Below are positions 47,616-57,409 of a stretch of 64,000 bases of DNA, piece by piece. The notes below the pieces were generated by a model. That model was not told the origin of the DNA, made no database searches, and was given only the letters and a program-made list of their open reading frames with translations. This DNA comes from Desmonostoc vinosum HA7617-LM4 (GTDB lineage: Bacteria > Cyanobacteriota > Cyanobacteriia > Cyanobacteriales > Nostocaceae), in NCBI GenBank assembly GCA_019359515.1, contig JAHHHC010000001.1, positions 124,001-188,000 on the forward strand, written 5' to 3'. Made by a program: the position numbers and the translations under genes. Numbering within the stretch: the first letter of the stretch is position 1; every line of letters begins with the position of its first letter.

Positions 47616-50504
47616 TTATCTAGATTCGATGGTTTCCACGCGGAAGCGTTCAACGGAGGCGATTAAGTCGCGAGATACGCCTACTAAGTGTTGTAGGGCA
47701 CCAGAAACTCGTTGTGCTTCTTGAGAAGTTTCTTGGGCTGTGAGTTCTACTGATTGCATGACCTGAGCGACGGCGCGGGAGGTTTCCGTCTGTTCTACAG
47801 TGTCACTGGTAATTGAGCGGACAAGAATGTCGATACGATTTGCCACTTGAATAATATTTTCTAGCGATCGCTTGGCTTCTTCTGCTAATTTTGTACCTTT
47901 AATTACCTGTTGTGTACCTTCTTCCATTGCGGTCATGACTGAGCCTGTTTCGCTTTGGATTTGCATGACGATTTGTTCGATTTCTTTGAGGGATTTGGCT
48001 GATTTATCCGCTAGCTGACGAACTTCATCGGCAACGATGGCAAATCCACGTCCGGCTTCTCCCGCCCTTGCTGCCTCAATACTGGCGTTGAGTGCTAACA
48101 AGTTAGTTCTAGAAGCAATTTGAGAAATCAATGCCACAATTTTAGAAATTTCTTGTGATGATTCCGCTAGACGCTTCACTTTGCGAGTTGTTTCGGCAAC
48201 AGTTTCGCGGATTTCCAAAATCCCTGCTACAGTATTTTCCACCGCTTCGCCACCTTTGAGAGCGATCGTGCTAGCATCACGAGCAACTGTTTCTGCTTCT
48301 CGTGCTGCTTCTGCTACCCGCTGAATCGAGTCGGTCATCACTTGCACAGAGTTGAGGGTGACTGCTAACTCTTCTGCTTGGCGTAAGGCATCACTCGATA
48401 GAGCTCTTGCGAAGGTTTCGGAATTAGTTGCACCTTTTGTGACATCTCGCGCGGCAACTTTTACCTGTTGCACGATATCTCGCAGGTTTTGAATTGTCAG
48501 GTTAAAAGCGTCGGCTACGGCTCCTAAAACGTCGGCTGTCACCTCAGCTTGGACAGTCAAATCTCCTCTAGCTGCGCCTTCTACATCGTCTAACAGGCGA
48601 ATTACTTGGCGTTGGAGATTTTCTTTAGCTTCTTCTTGTTCATCGGCTTTGCGTTGGGCTTCATTGGTGGTCGTGAAAATTACACGGGCCATTTCATTAA
48701 AGCCTGTAGCTAACTGTCCTAATTCGTCCTCTGAATAGACTGTAGCTTGCACATTGAGATTTCCTTGACGCACAGCATTAAACTGTGTTTGTAAGTCCTT
48801 GGTTGTGCGGCGAATTTGTTTAAGTGTGAGATTCCCCATTAAGCCTGCGGTAGCAAAACCTGTAATCCCGGCGGCTAAAGCCATTGCCCAACCAGTGTTG
48901 CGTACCGATTCGCGTTGTTGGGGTGGCGAAAATGTGGTGACAGCGAAACTAACTGTGGCGACAACCAACGCCGAGGCTACACCTACAGCCCCAGCCACTA
49001 ACCATTGTTTCTTTTCTATGGAAGCGTTTTCTAATGGTGCTAATAAACCCTGCTCAACCGTTACATGCGGTTCAATCTTCGCGGCGTCTGCTTGAGTAAA
49101 TACTGGGACTGCTTCTTGAGAACCTGTAATGGAAAATAGTTCTTCATCGCGATCGCCCGCTGTATTACTGGTGGAAACCTCAGCAACTTTAGCACGGGAA
49201 CTACCACTAGTTTCTAACGAACTAGAAAGCATTGCCATATTACCGAAGTTAGAACTTTCTTCGATCAAGTCAAAACCCGGAATATTTCCTAAATCATCAA
49301 ATTCTTCAAAGTCATCCAAAAACTCGATGTTGCTCTTGGAATTTTCTCCATTTATCAGACGATTTGTGTTTTCATGATCAGTTAATACTTCTGACCCAAA
49401 AGCAGACTCGAAAGCCTCAAGATCAAAACTTTCATCATCAAAGTTATTTTGATTGATGAGTTCACCTGAATTAACCTGCTTCTCGGCCAAATCAAAATTA
49501 CTATTAAAAGCTGAAGAGGTGTTTCTCAATTCTGGTTGGAAGGCTGTTTCGTTTCTAGTTTCCTGCTGACGCGACCATTTATCTGATGCAGTTTGAGTCA
49601 TATGAGCTTGACTATTATATTCAAAGCTTTTTGTTATCGAATCATTATTTAATTCCCTCTCGACAATTACTAAAGTTTCATCTTCATTATTTTTTTGAGA
49701 ATCTAAATTGCCAATTCTCGAATCTAGTTTATTTGATTCAATTACTAAATCAGGAGTATTTACCCAAGTTTTGCTGGTTGATGAATCAACTTTTGCAAAA
49801 GGTGAAGAGTGATTATTATTCTTAGCAAATGTGGAATTTTCGCTTGGTTCAGTAAAACTATCTTGTGAGCTATCGTCTTGCCAAAAAGCCGGTAGTTCTA
49901 GTTCCGTTTGACCTTCCCATTGCTCTTGTGATTCTTGACTAGATGCAAAAGGATCATCGGCAAAACTAGCGAATGAATTTGATGTTTTGCTAAATTCAAT
50001 ACTATCTGAAGGGATATCGAATGGACTGTCTAATGATAAATCTTCTAGAGCATTCATTTCTGGTTGATGCTCTGCAAAGGAGTTAAAATCGAGGCTATTG
50101 CTATCAAACTCGTCGCTATTATCCAGTTGTTGTAATTCTTGTTCACTGTATACCAGAGGATGAGCAAATTCTGCGGTATCTATTTGCGCTTTAGCTTCTA
50201 GTGTAGCGACTTGACCGCCCATTGATTGGAGGTATTGATTTATATTTGCCAAACCATTATTGGCAAAACCAATGATTTCCAGATCGTCAGTTAAATGTAA
50301 TACTTGTTGATATTCTGCCTGTGCTATGTGATATTGTTGCAAAACGTAGTAGATGTGGCCCCGTAACAAGCGAGAGTTAGGGTCACTCGGTAGGTTTTGC
50401 ACTACTTGGTCAACCAGGGTAGCGGCAACTTCATAGTTCCTTTGAACATAAGCTGTCATCGCCTGTTGATATGTTGGCTCGTAATCATCTATACCTGCTG
50501 CCAT
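47616..50504 (-). CDS. hmpD: Methyl-accepting chemotaxis-like receptor of the hmp cluster
   Basis: 962 residues, with a strong GGGAGGAGG ribosome-binding site. N-terminal TPR-like repeats (about 1-95) precede an acidic Asp/Ser/Phe-rich linker (about 110-480). Two membrane helices (about 495-518 and 537-555) have almost no periplasmic loop. HAMP is at about 560-612 ('[20 protein letters not shown]'). The signalling domain is at 660-950, with the hairpin tip '[20 protein letters not shown]' and '[17 protein letters not shown]'. The lack of a periplasmic sensor domain means input is cytoplasmic, perhaps through the TPRs. The genes form one run with hmpC upstream and hmpE downstream (gap 80 nt to its ATG). 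Confidence 0.92.
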   Translation of the reverse strand: MAAGIDDYEPTYQQAMTAYVQRNYEVAATLVDQVVQNLPSDPNSRLLRGHIYYVLQQYHIAQAEYQQVLHLTDDLEIIGFANNGLANINQYLQSMGGQVATLEAKAQIDTAEFAHPLVYSEQELQQLDNSDEFDSNSLDFNSFAEHQPEMNALEDLSLDSPFDIPSDSIEFSKTSNSFASFADDPFASSQESQEQWEGQTELELPAFWQDDSSQDSFTEPSENSTFAKNNNHSSPFAKVDSSTSKTWVNTPDLVIESNKLDSRIGNLDSQKNNEDETLVIVERELNNDSITKSFEYNSQAHMTQTASDKWSRQQETRNETAFQPELRNTSSAFNSNFDLAEKQVNSGELINQNNFDDESFDLEAFESAFGSEVLTDHENTNRLINGENSKSNIEFLDDFEEFDDLGNIPGFDLIEESSNFGNMAMLSSSLETSGSSRAKVAEVSTSNTAGDRDEELFSITGSQEAVPVFTQADAAKIEPHVTVEQGLLAPLENASIEKKQWLVAGAVGVASALVVATVSFAVTTFSPPQQRESVRNTGWAMALAAGITGFATAGLMGNLTLKQIRRTTKDLQTQFNAVRQGNLNVQATVYSEDELGQLATGFNEMARVIFTTTNEAQRKADEQEEAKENLQRQVIRLLDDVEGAARGDLTVQAEVTADVLGAVADAFNLTIQNLRDIVQQVKVAARDVTKGATNSETFARALSSDALRQAEELAVTLNSVQVMTDSIQRVAEAAREAETVARDASTIALKGGEAVENTVAGILEIRETVAETTRKVKRLAESSQEISKIVALISQIASRTNLLALNASIEAARAGEAGRGFAIVADEVRQLADKSAKSLKEIEQIVMQIQSETGSVMTAMEEGTQQVIKGTKLAEEAKRSLENIIQVANRIDILVRSITSDTVEQTETSRAVAQVMQSVELTAQETSQEAQRVSGALQHLVGVSRDLIASVERFRVETIESR

Positions 50505-50519
50505 TTCCTCCTCCCAATT

Positions 50520-51059
50520 TCATCCCGCCCATCGCGCACTTCGCACAATTGCCATTTGATCGAGTAGTCGTAGACACTTATTGTTTTTAGCATCTAATAA
50601 CCACTCTCCGCGTAAAAACGGAGCCATAGTATCTGGAACATTATTTGGTGACGTGAGATGCTGGACATCTAGCCAGTCCATGCCACCGATTTCTTCCACG
50701 GCTAAACCTACTATCGTGTCTTGTTCTTCAATAGCAATCACTGGAATCTCGGCTCGGTCTGTGTTTAATGCAGTTGCTTCGCCGAGAAATTGACCCAAAT
50801 CAGCTACCCAAATAACTCGACCTCGTAAATTTAGAGTACCCAAAAGTAAAGGTGAACCATTAGGAATTGGTGTGATTCTATCAGGACTTAGTTCAATTAC
50901 TTCTCGGATGCCGATTGCTTGTAGTGCAAACTCCTGATGCGAGGGAATATAAAACCTCAGATGTAACTCACCTTCAGGACTTTCTACTTGTAATTCGGGT
51001 CGAAAGTGGTCTTGACCATTACCACTTAAAAAGTCCGGTTTACTGACCATATTATTCAC
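50520..51059 (-). CDS. hmpC: CheW-like adaptor of the hmp cluster
   Basis: 179 residues. The start is GTG at 51059 or ATG at 51050. One CheW domain: 'LHLRFYIPSHQEFALQAIGI', 'REVIELSPDRITPIPNGSPL', 'LLGTLNLRGRVIWVADLGQF' and 'EEQDTIVGLAVEEIGG'. It couples the receptor to the CheA-like kinase. It is only 15 nt upstream of hmpD. It is separated from hmpB by 150 nt containing a dispersed repeat. Confidence 0.93.
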   Translation of the reverse strand: MNNMVSKPDFLSGNGQDHFRPELQVESPEGELHLRFYIPSHQEFALQAIGIREVIELSPDRITPIPNGSPLLLGTLNLRGRVIWVADLGQFLGEATALNTDRAEIPVIAIEEQDTIVGLAVEEIGGMDWLDVQHLTSPNNVPDTMAPFLRGEWLLDAKNNKCLRLLDQMAIVRSARWAG

Positions 51060-51211
51060 ATCCCGCTAAGTTAACTAGTCGCCTGCGGACGCGGTCTTGG
51101 GGAGCCACTGCGGTCTTGGGGTCTCCCCCATGAGCGACTGGCGTGGGAAACCCTCGTTTACTCGCTGTATCACCGCGTCCTCATATCGCCTGGTCTGAGT
51201 GATTTTCATCT
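51060..51211. repeat. Dispersed repeat inside the hmp cluster
   Basis: It contains gtcgcctgcgga, a duplicated gcggtcttgggg, and gggaaaccctcgtttactcgctgt. The last block also occurs at 4229-4258, inverted at 58770 and partly at 63477. It sits between hmpB and hmpC and may alter co-transcription. Confidence 0.7.
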
Positions 51212-51577
51212 TTATCCTCGCAGCAGTTGTTTGACTGTTCCCACCAACTCGGTTGGTTGAAATGGTTTGGCTATGTAAGCATCGGCACCTTGTTTCATAC
51301 CCCAGTAACGATCAAATTCTTCGCCTTTGGAAGAACACATAACCACTGGAACATTTTGAGTTTTTGGGTCAGATTTTAATCTCCGACAAACTTCGTAGCC
51401 GTTCATCCGGGGCATGACAATATCTAATACCACTAAATCAGGAGGTGCGCTTTGAATTGCCTCCAACGCTTCTAGACCATCGCTGGCATGGGTAACTACT
51501 AAACCAGTTGCTTTCAGGAGGTCTGTGATCATCTCCCTTTGTGCGATACTATCTTCCACAATCAGAACTGTACTCAT
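51212..51577 (-). CDS. hmpB: CheY-like response regulator of the hmp cluster
   Basis: 121 residues, a single receiver domain: 'VLIVEDSIAQREMITDLLKA', the phospho-Asp in 'PDLVVLDIVMPRMNGYEV', 'VVMCSSKG' and 'AYIAKPFQPTEL'. AGGAGG lies upstream of the ATG. In Pix/Hmp-type clusters this small regulator acts on the pilus motor or modulates phosphate flow from the kinase. It is encoded between the PatA-type regulator and the CheW gene. Confidence 0.93.
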   Translation of the reverse strand: MSTVLIVEDSIAQREMITDLLKATGLVVTHASDGLEALEAIQSAPPDLVVLDIVMPRMNGYEVCRRLKSDPKTQNVPVVMCSSKGEEFDRYWGMKQGADAYIAKPFQPTELVGTVKQLLRG

Positions 51578-51821
51578 AAATGTCTATCTTCCTCCTGATG
51601 TAGAGGTTCCTAGTTGGAACATTCCCTGATTCCTCCGTAAGTATTAAATGTATAAATTATCCTAAATGCTCACTAGATTACTGAATATTGGTGTTTTACG
51701 GTATTGATTGATTCTGTGATAGCATTTTTTACCTCATCTTGATGGAATCAACAAATATCGGATCTCTTTTATACCCCTTACACAATAGATTTTACGAATA
51801 TAGTTCAATTTTTCCCATGAT

Positions 51822-53018
51822 TTATGCTCTATTATTGTCAACACTGTTGGTGTAGATGTATTTCTCTACGAGCATGAGCAGCTCAGTATCTGTGAATGGT
51901 TTTGTCAAATAATCTGTTGCCCCGACCATATTAGCTCTGACTCGATCAATAAATCCATCTTTACCAGTAAGCATGATAATCGGTATTATCCGAAATGGGG
52001 TGGATTGTCGCAGCATGGCGCAAATCTCGTATCCTGCCAGTTCTGGCATAGTGATGTCGCAGATGATTAAATCTGGCTTGAGTTGAAAAATGATACCAAG
52101 CGCCTCTAGAGGATTGGTAAAAACGATCGCTTCATAACCTTGGGTTTGTAGTATAGACTCTACAGTTTTACAGATGGCGATCGCATCGTCAATACATACT
52201 ATCCGTCCTCTGTAATTTTCCGGTAAATCCTGAGTTCCTATGTAATTCTCTGCTTTAGAAGTAACTGAATATACTATTTGCAGCCAACCTTGCTGTACAT
52301 AGGGATATATTGCCTTGGCAACTGTCAAAATATCTCGGTTGAGATAGCGAGCCAATTGACGCAGGGATGTTTTACCATCTGCCCATTGCTGTAGCTTATC
52401 TAATGTTGCTGCTGGTAGTGAAGCCAGCCGAACTCTGTCAGCCAATACTGGTAATTCTTCAGGAGACTGAATATATGGATATAGTTGCTTCCACTCTTGT
52501 ACCTGCTTGATAATTTTGGTCACAAGAGGGGCAACTTCTAAAGTTTTTAACTGTGGTGCAAGTGCAACACCCTGGCGAAAAATGAAATGACCTTGATGTA
52601 AACTCAGCAAGTCGAACAGGGTTTCATGCACCAAGGAGTTGATGATATTAGCCGCTATCTTGGGGTTGATGATGTTTTGCTCCAAGAGTGCCCAAATATA
52701 GCCGTACTCTGGCATATTCATTGCTGCGAGGGAAGTCAGCCGTTTTTCATTGGGTTGCATCTCGACTCGGTAATGACGTAAATAATCGTTAATCCGAGAA
52801 AAACAACTCTCGCCTGCTTGGCAATAAATTATTTGACCGTTACCAAAAAAAACAAACCACGACTGTTGTTGAGGGCGATGTCTCAAAGCCTCGTCTCGTT
52901 CCAGTTTTTTGCTAGGTTGAAAACTTTGAGTCTCTACTAATAGTTGTCCAGTTCGTTGTCCTAACTCAATTAAGTGTAGGATGCTACAAATATCAATTTC
53001 ATTTAAATTTCCCTGCAT
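51822..53018 (-). CDS. hmpA: PatA-type response regulator of the hmp cluster
   Basis: 398 residues. The N-terminal PATAN (DUF4388-type) domain (about 1-190) starts 'MQGNLNEIDICSILHLIELG', with 'WFVFFGNGQIIYCQAGESCF'. A winged-helix-like middle (200-255) follows. The C-terminal receiver (about 270-390) has 'IVCIDDAIAICKTVESIL', the phospho-Asp in 'DLIICDITMPELAGYEI' and 'DYLTKPFTDTEL'. PatA/PixG-type proteins are the first gene of cyanobacterial pilus-taxis operons and act downstream of the kinase. It is divergent from hmpF. Confidence 0.93.
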   Translation of the reverse strand: MQGNLNEIDICSILHLIELGQRTGQLLVETQSFQPSKKLERDEALRHRPQQQSWFVFFGNGQIIYCQAGESCFSRINDYLRHYRVEMQPNEKRLTSLAAMNMPEYGYIWALLEQNIINPKIAANIINSLVHETLFDLLSLHQGHFIFRQGVALAPQLKTLEVAPLVTKIIKQVQEWKQLYPYIQSPEELPVLADRVRLASLPAATLDKLQQWADGKTSLRQLARYLNRDILTVAKAIYPYVQQGWLQIVYSVTSKAENYIGTQDLPENYRGRIVCIDDAIAICKTVESILQTQGYEAIVFTNPLEALGIIFQLKPDLIICDITMPELAGYEICAMLRQSTPFRIIPIIMLTGKDGFIDRVRANMVGATDYLTKPFTDTELLMLVEKYIYTNSVDNNRA

Positions 53019-53528
53019 TTAGCTAAAAGGTACTCCCTTTAAACAATTCAAAATTCAAGTTGCGCTTTAAAATTGAAGATTGTTGACGACGGGGATTTCA
53101 AGCCCGACTGAAACACAAGCAAAGAATACATTCAGCCATCAACTTTAAACTTTCGTAATACACTTAGTCAAAGCTAGTGTTAACACGGAAGTCATCATCA
53201 CAGCCATCAGTACAAAATATAAAGGCGCGGCCAAGTCGCTCTGTTGATATCTTGCAATATTCTCAACAAGGACTCTCAAGGTTCCAAGCTAATAACACAA
53301 GCACTTGAATTGGATTTAGTTATCGCAATCATAGATGATGAACCTGTGGAAATTACTGGGACTGTTGCAAGATATCAGCGTTATAAATATCAAGACGAAT
53401 ATCAAGCGTCTATAAATAATTGTGTCTGTCTTGTTTTGCTCAATTTAGGTTCAGTGAAACAAGTTAACAGAATTATCTAAGGTATATACCAAACATTGAC
53501 TTTGAGTGCATCAATAAGGAATAACGGT
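53019..53528. promoter_or_regulatory. Divergent hmpA/hmpF control region
   Basis: 510 nt between divergent starts, so promoters for both transcripts should lie here. A 13-bp inverted repeat tgatatcttgcaa / ttgcaagatatca (about 53244-53257 and 53364-53376) is the only clear symmetry. An open frame at 53244-53480 (TTG start) has no recognisable features and is not called. Confidence 0.45.
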
Positions 53529-55268
53529 GTGCTGTATTTAGCAGAAGTACAAAAGCAAAAAGGCGGCTTACTTGGTGGTGGTTCCAAAGCGGAACTAAAA
53601 CTACTAGCTTGTCAAAAAACTGACCAAAATTGGAATCCTGTAACAGAAGAAGTAATTGCTGCGGAGGAAGCTAGTAAATTAAATGATGGTGCATTAGTAC
53701 TAGTTGAGATCAATCCAAATCGTCAAGTGCAGCGGGTTCAGGAGGCTGGGCGGCCGCTAGTTAATATTTTGCAGAATTTTTCTCGCCAGTTGGAAAAGTT
53801 TAAGCTCAAAGAAGACGAGATTGATCAGTGGAAGCAATCTTTGACGTTTCAGGCGCAAGAGTTGAATCGCCGCGAAATGGATATGGAGGTGCGCTTAGAA
53901 CAGCTGCAACAAGCGGAGGATGATTTTCAACGGTTAGATGAGCAAAAACAAGAAGTTGATGCATCCCGTGAGGAAATTGAGCGTTTACAAGCCGAAATTG
54001 ATCGCAATCGTCAAGAACTAGAAGGGGCTTGGGAGCATTTACGGGGTGAACAACGCCGCCTGGAGGAACGTGAAGCCGATGGCCAACAGGGGACTGTTTT
54101 AGATGAGGAACAAAGTCGAGTGATGAGTGAGTTACTCGATCGCTTATCGAGTCGTGTTGCTCCCACTGAAGCAGTTAGGGAACACTTGCATTTTGCTTTT
54201 GAATTAGTAGAAAACCAGCAAACCACTCTCAATCCACACTGGCAGAAACTAGAGCAGCAAAAAACTCTGGCTACTCAACACCAACAGGAAATCGAACAGC
54301 TAGCGCAAACATTGAGCGATCGCCAACATGCATGGCAACAAGCCCAAAACTCTCTAGCACAGCAAACAGGACTGTTACAAGTAAATACAGCAGATCTTGC
54401 TAACAAGCAAGAATACGCGCGAATGCTCCAGGAGCAATTACGCAATCAAGAAGATTTATACCAACAGATTCATTCGTTGGCTGCAACCTCTGATGGTGTT
54501 GTTCTCAGCCAGCAAGTTGATGTGGCAACTTTGCAAAAAATGCCTCTAGATGAACTACAAAAAATAGTCAAAGACATTCAAGATAAGTTAGAAATCGACT
54601 CTAGTTTTGTTCACGATCAAGAACAAGAACTGAAATACAAGCAAGAAGCTATAGAAGAACTAAACAACAAGATTAATCAAGCATCTAACCAGGACATTAT
54701 CAATTTAGAAATGGAACTGACAGATGAAAAAGACCTCTATCAGATGTTAAATTCTAGCTTGGTGGGACAACGCCGCAATTTGTTACAGCGGCAGAAGGTT
54801 CTTAAACAACATCAAAATATCCTGTTGCGGCGACAAGGGCAGATTATTGACGATGTAGAAGAGAATCAACAAATTAATTTGGGGCCAATTCTGTCACAAA
54901 TTGAAATTCAGCGACAACAATATTCACAGGAAATACAGAAGCTGGAAAAAGAAATTGAGCAGATGCGTGCTGGGATGGAATTAGCTCAAGGGATGGTTGA
55001 TAATCAAACTCACGACTTGGAAGAGAAACGCCAAGAATTAAAAGCGATCGAAGAAAATTTACTGTCTGTGCGAACCGCAAGCGCTCAATGTTGGGGTCAA
55101 ATTAATCTCTATCAAGAAGCATTACAGCCAATTCAAGACGCCGTTGATAGCTTACGTCATAAACTACAGGGAGTTGCTGAATCTTTGAATCAAGTTCAAG
55201 AAACTGGTGATTATCAACTGCAAGCGATCGCCCAAATGCGTCAAACTCTCCAAAGTTTGATGTCTTAA
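53529..55268 (+). CDS. hmpF: Pilus motility taxis protein HmpF (coiled coil)
   Basis: 579 residues. The GTG at 53529 is preferred because AAGGA precedes it by 8 nt and it gives 'MLYLAEVQKQKGGLLGGGSK', the N terminus I recall for this family; the frame is open to a TTG at 53496. The N-terminal domain (about 1-90) is followed by a nearly continuous coiled coil (about 95-570, rich in Gln, Glu and Leu). HmpF localises to cell poles and is needed for type IV pilus activity in hormogonia and phototaxis. Its position divergent from hmpA supports the call. Confidence 0.9.
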   Translation: MLYLAEVQKQKGGLLGGGSKAELKLLACQKTDQNWNPVTEEVIAAEEASKLNDGALVLVEINPNRQVQRVQEAGRPLVNILQNFSRQLEKFKLKEDEIDQWKQSLTFQAQELNRREMDMEVRLEQLQQAEDDFQRLDEQKQEVDASREEIERLQAEIDRNRQELEGAWEHLRGEQRRLEEREADGQQGTVLDEEQSRVMSELLDRLSSRVAPTEAVREHLHFAFELVENQQTTLNPHWQKLEQQKTLATQHQQEIEQLAQTLSDRQHAWQQAQNSLAQQTGLLQVNTADLANKQEYARMLQEQLRNQEDLYQQIHSLAATSDGVVLSQQVDVATLQKMPLDELQKIVKDIQDKLEIDSSFVHDQEQELKYKQEAIEELNNKINQASNQDIINLEMELTDEKDLYQMLNSSLVGQRRNLLQRQKVLKQHQNILLRRQGQIIDDVEENQQINLGPILSQIEIQRQQYSQEIQKLEKEIEQMRAGMELAQGMVDNQTHDLEEKRQELKAIEENLLSVRTASAQCWGQINLYQEALQPIQDAVDSLRHKLQGVAESLNQVQETGDYQLQAIAQMRQTLQSLMS

Positions 55269-55407
55269 AAAAGATCAGAAAAATGTATTAGTTATGTCCC
55301 TAGTTTTTTCTTAGGGTAGCCCGACAAGTCAAACTATAGAGATTGAAAAACTGAAAATGGCAATATGGGTACTATATGTGAATATCTACTCATTGACATT
55401 TACAACC

Positions 55408-55953
55408 ATGAATGCAAAAGCAAAATTATCAACTTATGCGACTCTAACCATTGCCTTTTGTTCTCTAACTATTGGGACAGTTCTAGCTCAAATAAAACTG
55501 ACAAACCAATCAAAATTATTTATTAATGGTATTGGACAGGTTAGAGTTGGGATGACTGTATCTCAAGCATCGCAGGCTGCTGGGACACGGTTAATTAGTG
55601 ATCCACCTAATAACGATTGTTACTACGTTAAGCCTCAAAGGGAACCAAAAGAGATTGGCTTTATGGTGACAGCAGGTCGCATTGCTCGGATTGATGTATG
55701 GAGAAATAGAGAAATTACTACCCTCAAAGGCGCAAAAATTGGTGATACCGAAGCGCGAATCAAGTCACTTTACCCAGGACAAATCAAAGTTACATCTCAT
55801 GAATACATAATAGGAGGACACTACCTCACCTTGATACCAAAAGACCGTGCTAACCGAAATTATCGTGTTGTATTCGAGACTGATGGCAAGCGTGTTACGT
55901 CTTTTAGGTCAGGTAAACTACCAGAAGTTGAGTATGTTGAAGGATGTTCTTGA
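55408..55953 (+). CDS. Small exported protein of unknown function
   Basis: 181 residues from the ATG at 55408. A signal peptide ends near 'LTIGTVLAQ'. The mature part has 'LFINGIGQVRVGMTVSQASQ' near its start, a Cys at 'NNDCYYVKP', 'IGFMVTAGRIARIDVWR', 'GAKIGDTEARIKSLYPG' and a C-terminal Cys. The 'VRVGMT...A' and 'IGDTEARI' pair reads like two BamE/SmpA-type half-repeats, a common periplasmic fold. Family unknown. It is 140 nt after hmpF on the same strand, so co-transcription is possible. Confidence 0.75.
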   Translation: MNAKAKLSTYATLTIAFCSLTIGTVLAQIKLTNQSKLFINGIGQVRVGMTVSQASQAAGTRLISDPPNNDCYYVKPQREPKEIGFMVTAGRIARIDVWRNREITTLKGAKIGDTEARIKSLYPGQIKVTSHEYIIGGHYLTLIPKDRANRNYRVVFETDGKRVTSFRSGKLPEVEYVEGCS

Positions 55954-56144
55954 TTTAAACCAACAACACCTTTCAGAGGGAGTGGCGATGTGGGAGTAGG
56001 GAACCCACGCCTTAAGGCGTAGGATTGAAGTAAGGACGCATTGTGCCTCGTTGCAAGCAATCTCGGCACAAATCTTTTCCTAACAGTCGGCAATGACCCA
56101 CAAAAGACAGTTTTTAATGTTTTTGTATCCCTACTCCCTACTCC

Positions 56145-56393
56145 CTACTCCCTACTCCCTGTTTTTGTAATATTCATCCCTTCATAAGGTCTAGGACTTC
56201 TATAGAGTTTAACTGTTTGGTCTTCATGACCACTAGCTAGGATTTGTCCATGAGAATTATCAGGGGGTGGAGAAACGGCGATCGCCCAAACACCACTACT
56301 ATATCCCTGAAAGGTTCTAATACAGTGCCCTGTGCGAATATCCCAAAACTTGATTGCTTGGTTTTCATCACTGGCAATTAAGGTATGACATTT
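56145..56393 (-). pseudogene. WD40 repeat protein remnant
   Basis: On the minus strand one open frame without a start reads 'LIASDENQAIKFWDIRTGHC', 'IRTFQGYSSGVWAIAVSP' and 'QILASGHEDQTVKLY', i.e. about two WD repeats with W-D and H-x-D spacing. A stop lies just upstream, and a heptamer repeat runs into the 3' end and supplies the stop. It looks like the surviving 3' tail of a WD40 gene. The rest of the 55954-56636 gap holds heptamer repeats (56127-56160) and ttgggtt/aacccaa palindromes (56440-56590). Confidence 0.65.
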
Positions 56394-56636
56394 GACTCAC
56401 TACTGGACTATTTCAGCTAAAATAATGCAATAAATTCTGTAGGTTGGGTTGAGGAGCGAAACCCAATATGGATAAGCTAATCTGCCTTTAACTTGCATAA
56501 TCCTTTGCCTCAGAAAGACGCGGGGACGCGGGGATGCAATTTGAATGATTATTAGCTTATCAGTGTTGGGTTGAACGAAGTGAAACCCAACTTACGCCTA
56601 TTAAATCTAATGCACTAAATTAGCTCAAACAATCTA

Positions 56637-57320
56637 CTACAACAAACTTTGCTGTTTCAACTTAACTAGTGCATCTTCAGCAGCAGCTTTCTCAGCATCT
56701 TTTTTATTACGTCCTTTACCTTCACCATATTCTTGTTCACCCACAAATACTTTAGCGGTGAAAACTGGCACGTGAGACAAACCGCCTGCTTGAACAGTGA
56801 CATATTTGGGAGGATTTGGAGTAACATTGCGGTGTACCCATTCCTGAAAGCGATTTTTTGAATCTACATTAGAGCGAGACTCTACAATTTTCTGAGGTAC
56901 AGACTTAAATAGTGGTTTAACAACAACACGAACTGCTTCAATATCTGAACTATTGTCTAGATAGTAAGCACCAATCACAGCTTCAAAAGTGCTGCTGAGT
57001 AAATTAGGGTTTTGGTAGCCTCCGTCCAAAATAGCACCTTTGCCTAAACGCATTCTCAAGTCCAAACCAACCTCAATAGCGAACTTGGCCAATTGCTTTT
57101 CGTCAACTAGCGCCGAACGCCGCCGAGTGAGTTCATCTTCCCCTATTTCTGGATGAAGACGATAAAGATATTCACCACTTAAGAAATTGAGTACAGCATC
57201 ACCGAGAAATTCTAAACGTTCATTGTGTTCGCCTTCTCCTGGATTTTCATGAACATAAGAACGGTGAGTCAGCGCCCGACGTAGGAGTTTCTCATCCTGA
57301 AATATTAAAAGTTTATGCAT
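56637..57320 (-). CDS. rnc: Ribonuclease III
   Basis: 227 residues, full length. The catalytic signature 'HNERLEFLGDAVLNFLSGEY' and the second acidic site 'STFEAVIGAYYLD' are intact. A C-terminal dsRNA-binding domain (about 150-225) has 'NRFQEWVHRN', 'PVFTAKVFVG' and 'GRNKKDAEKAAAEDALVKL'. It cleaves double-stranded RNA in rRNA and mRNA processing. Cyanobacteria often carry more than one RNase III gene, so this may be one of several. A NYN-domain protein lies 90 nt upstream on the same strand. Confidence 0.95.
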   Translation of the reverse strand: MHKLLIFQDEKLLRRALTHRSYVHENPGEGEHNERLEFLGDAVLNFLSGEYLYRLHPEIGEDELTRRRSALVDEKQLAKFAIEVGLDLRMRLGKGAILDGGYQNPNLLSSTFEAVIGAYYLDNSSDIEAVRVVVKPLFKSVPQKIVESRSNVDSKNRFQEWVHRNVTPNPPKYVTVQAGGLSHVPVFTAKVFVGEQEYGEGKGRNKKDAEKAAAEDALVKLKQQSLL

Positions 57321-57409
57321 TATTATCTTTTGTCTTGTTGCAGAAATTGACTGTTGGAAAAGTGTACAAATACTTGTTTTATTCGACTAGTTTTTAGAAG
57401 CTATGCTTT

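Noticed and set aside
53244-53480. 78-codon open frame upstream of hmpF
   Set aside because: TTG start without a ribosome-binding site, no recognisable motif, and located where the divergent hmp promoters are expected.
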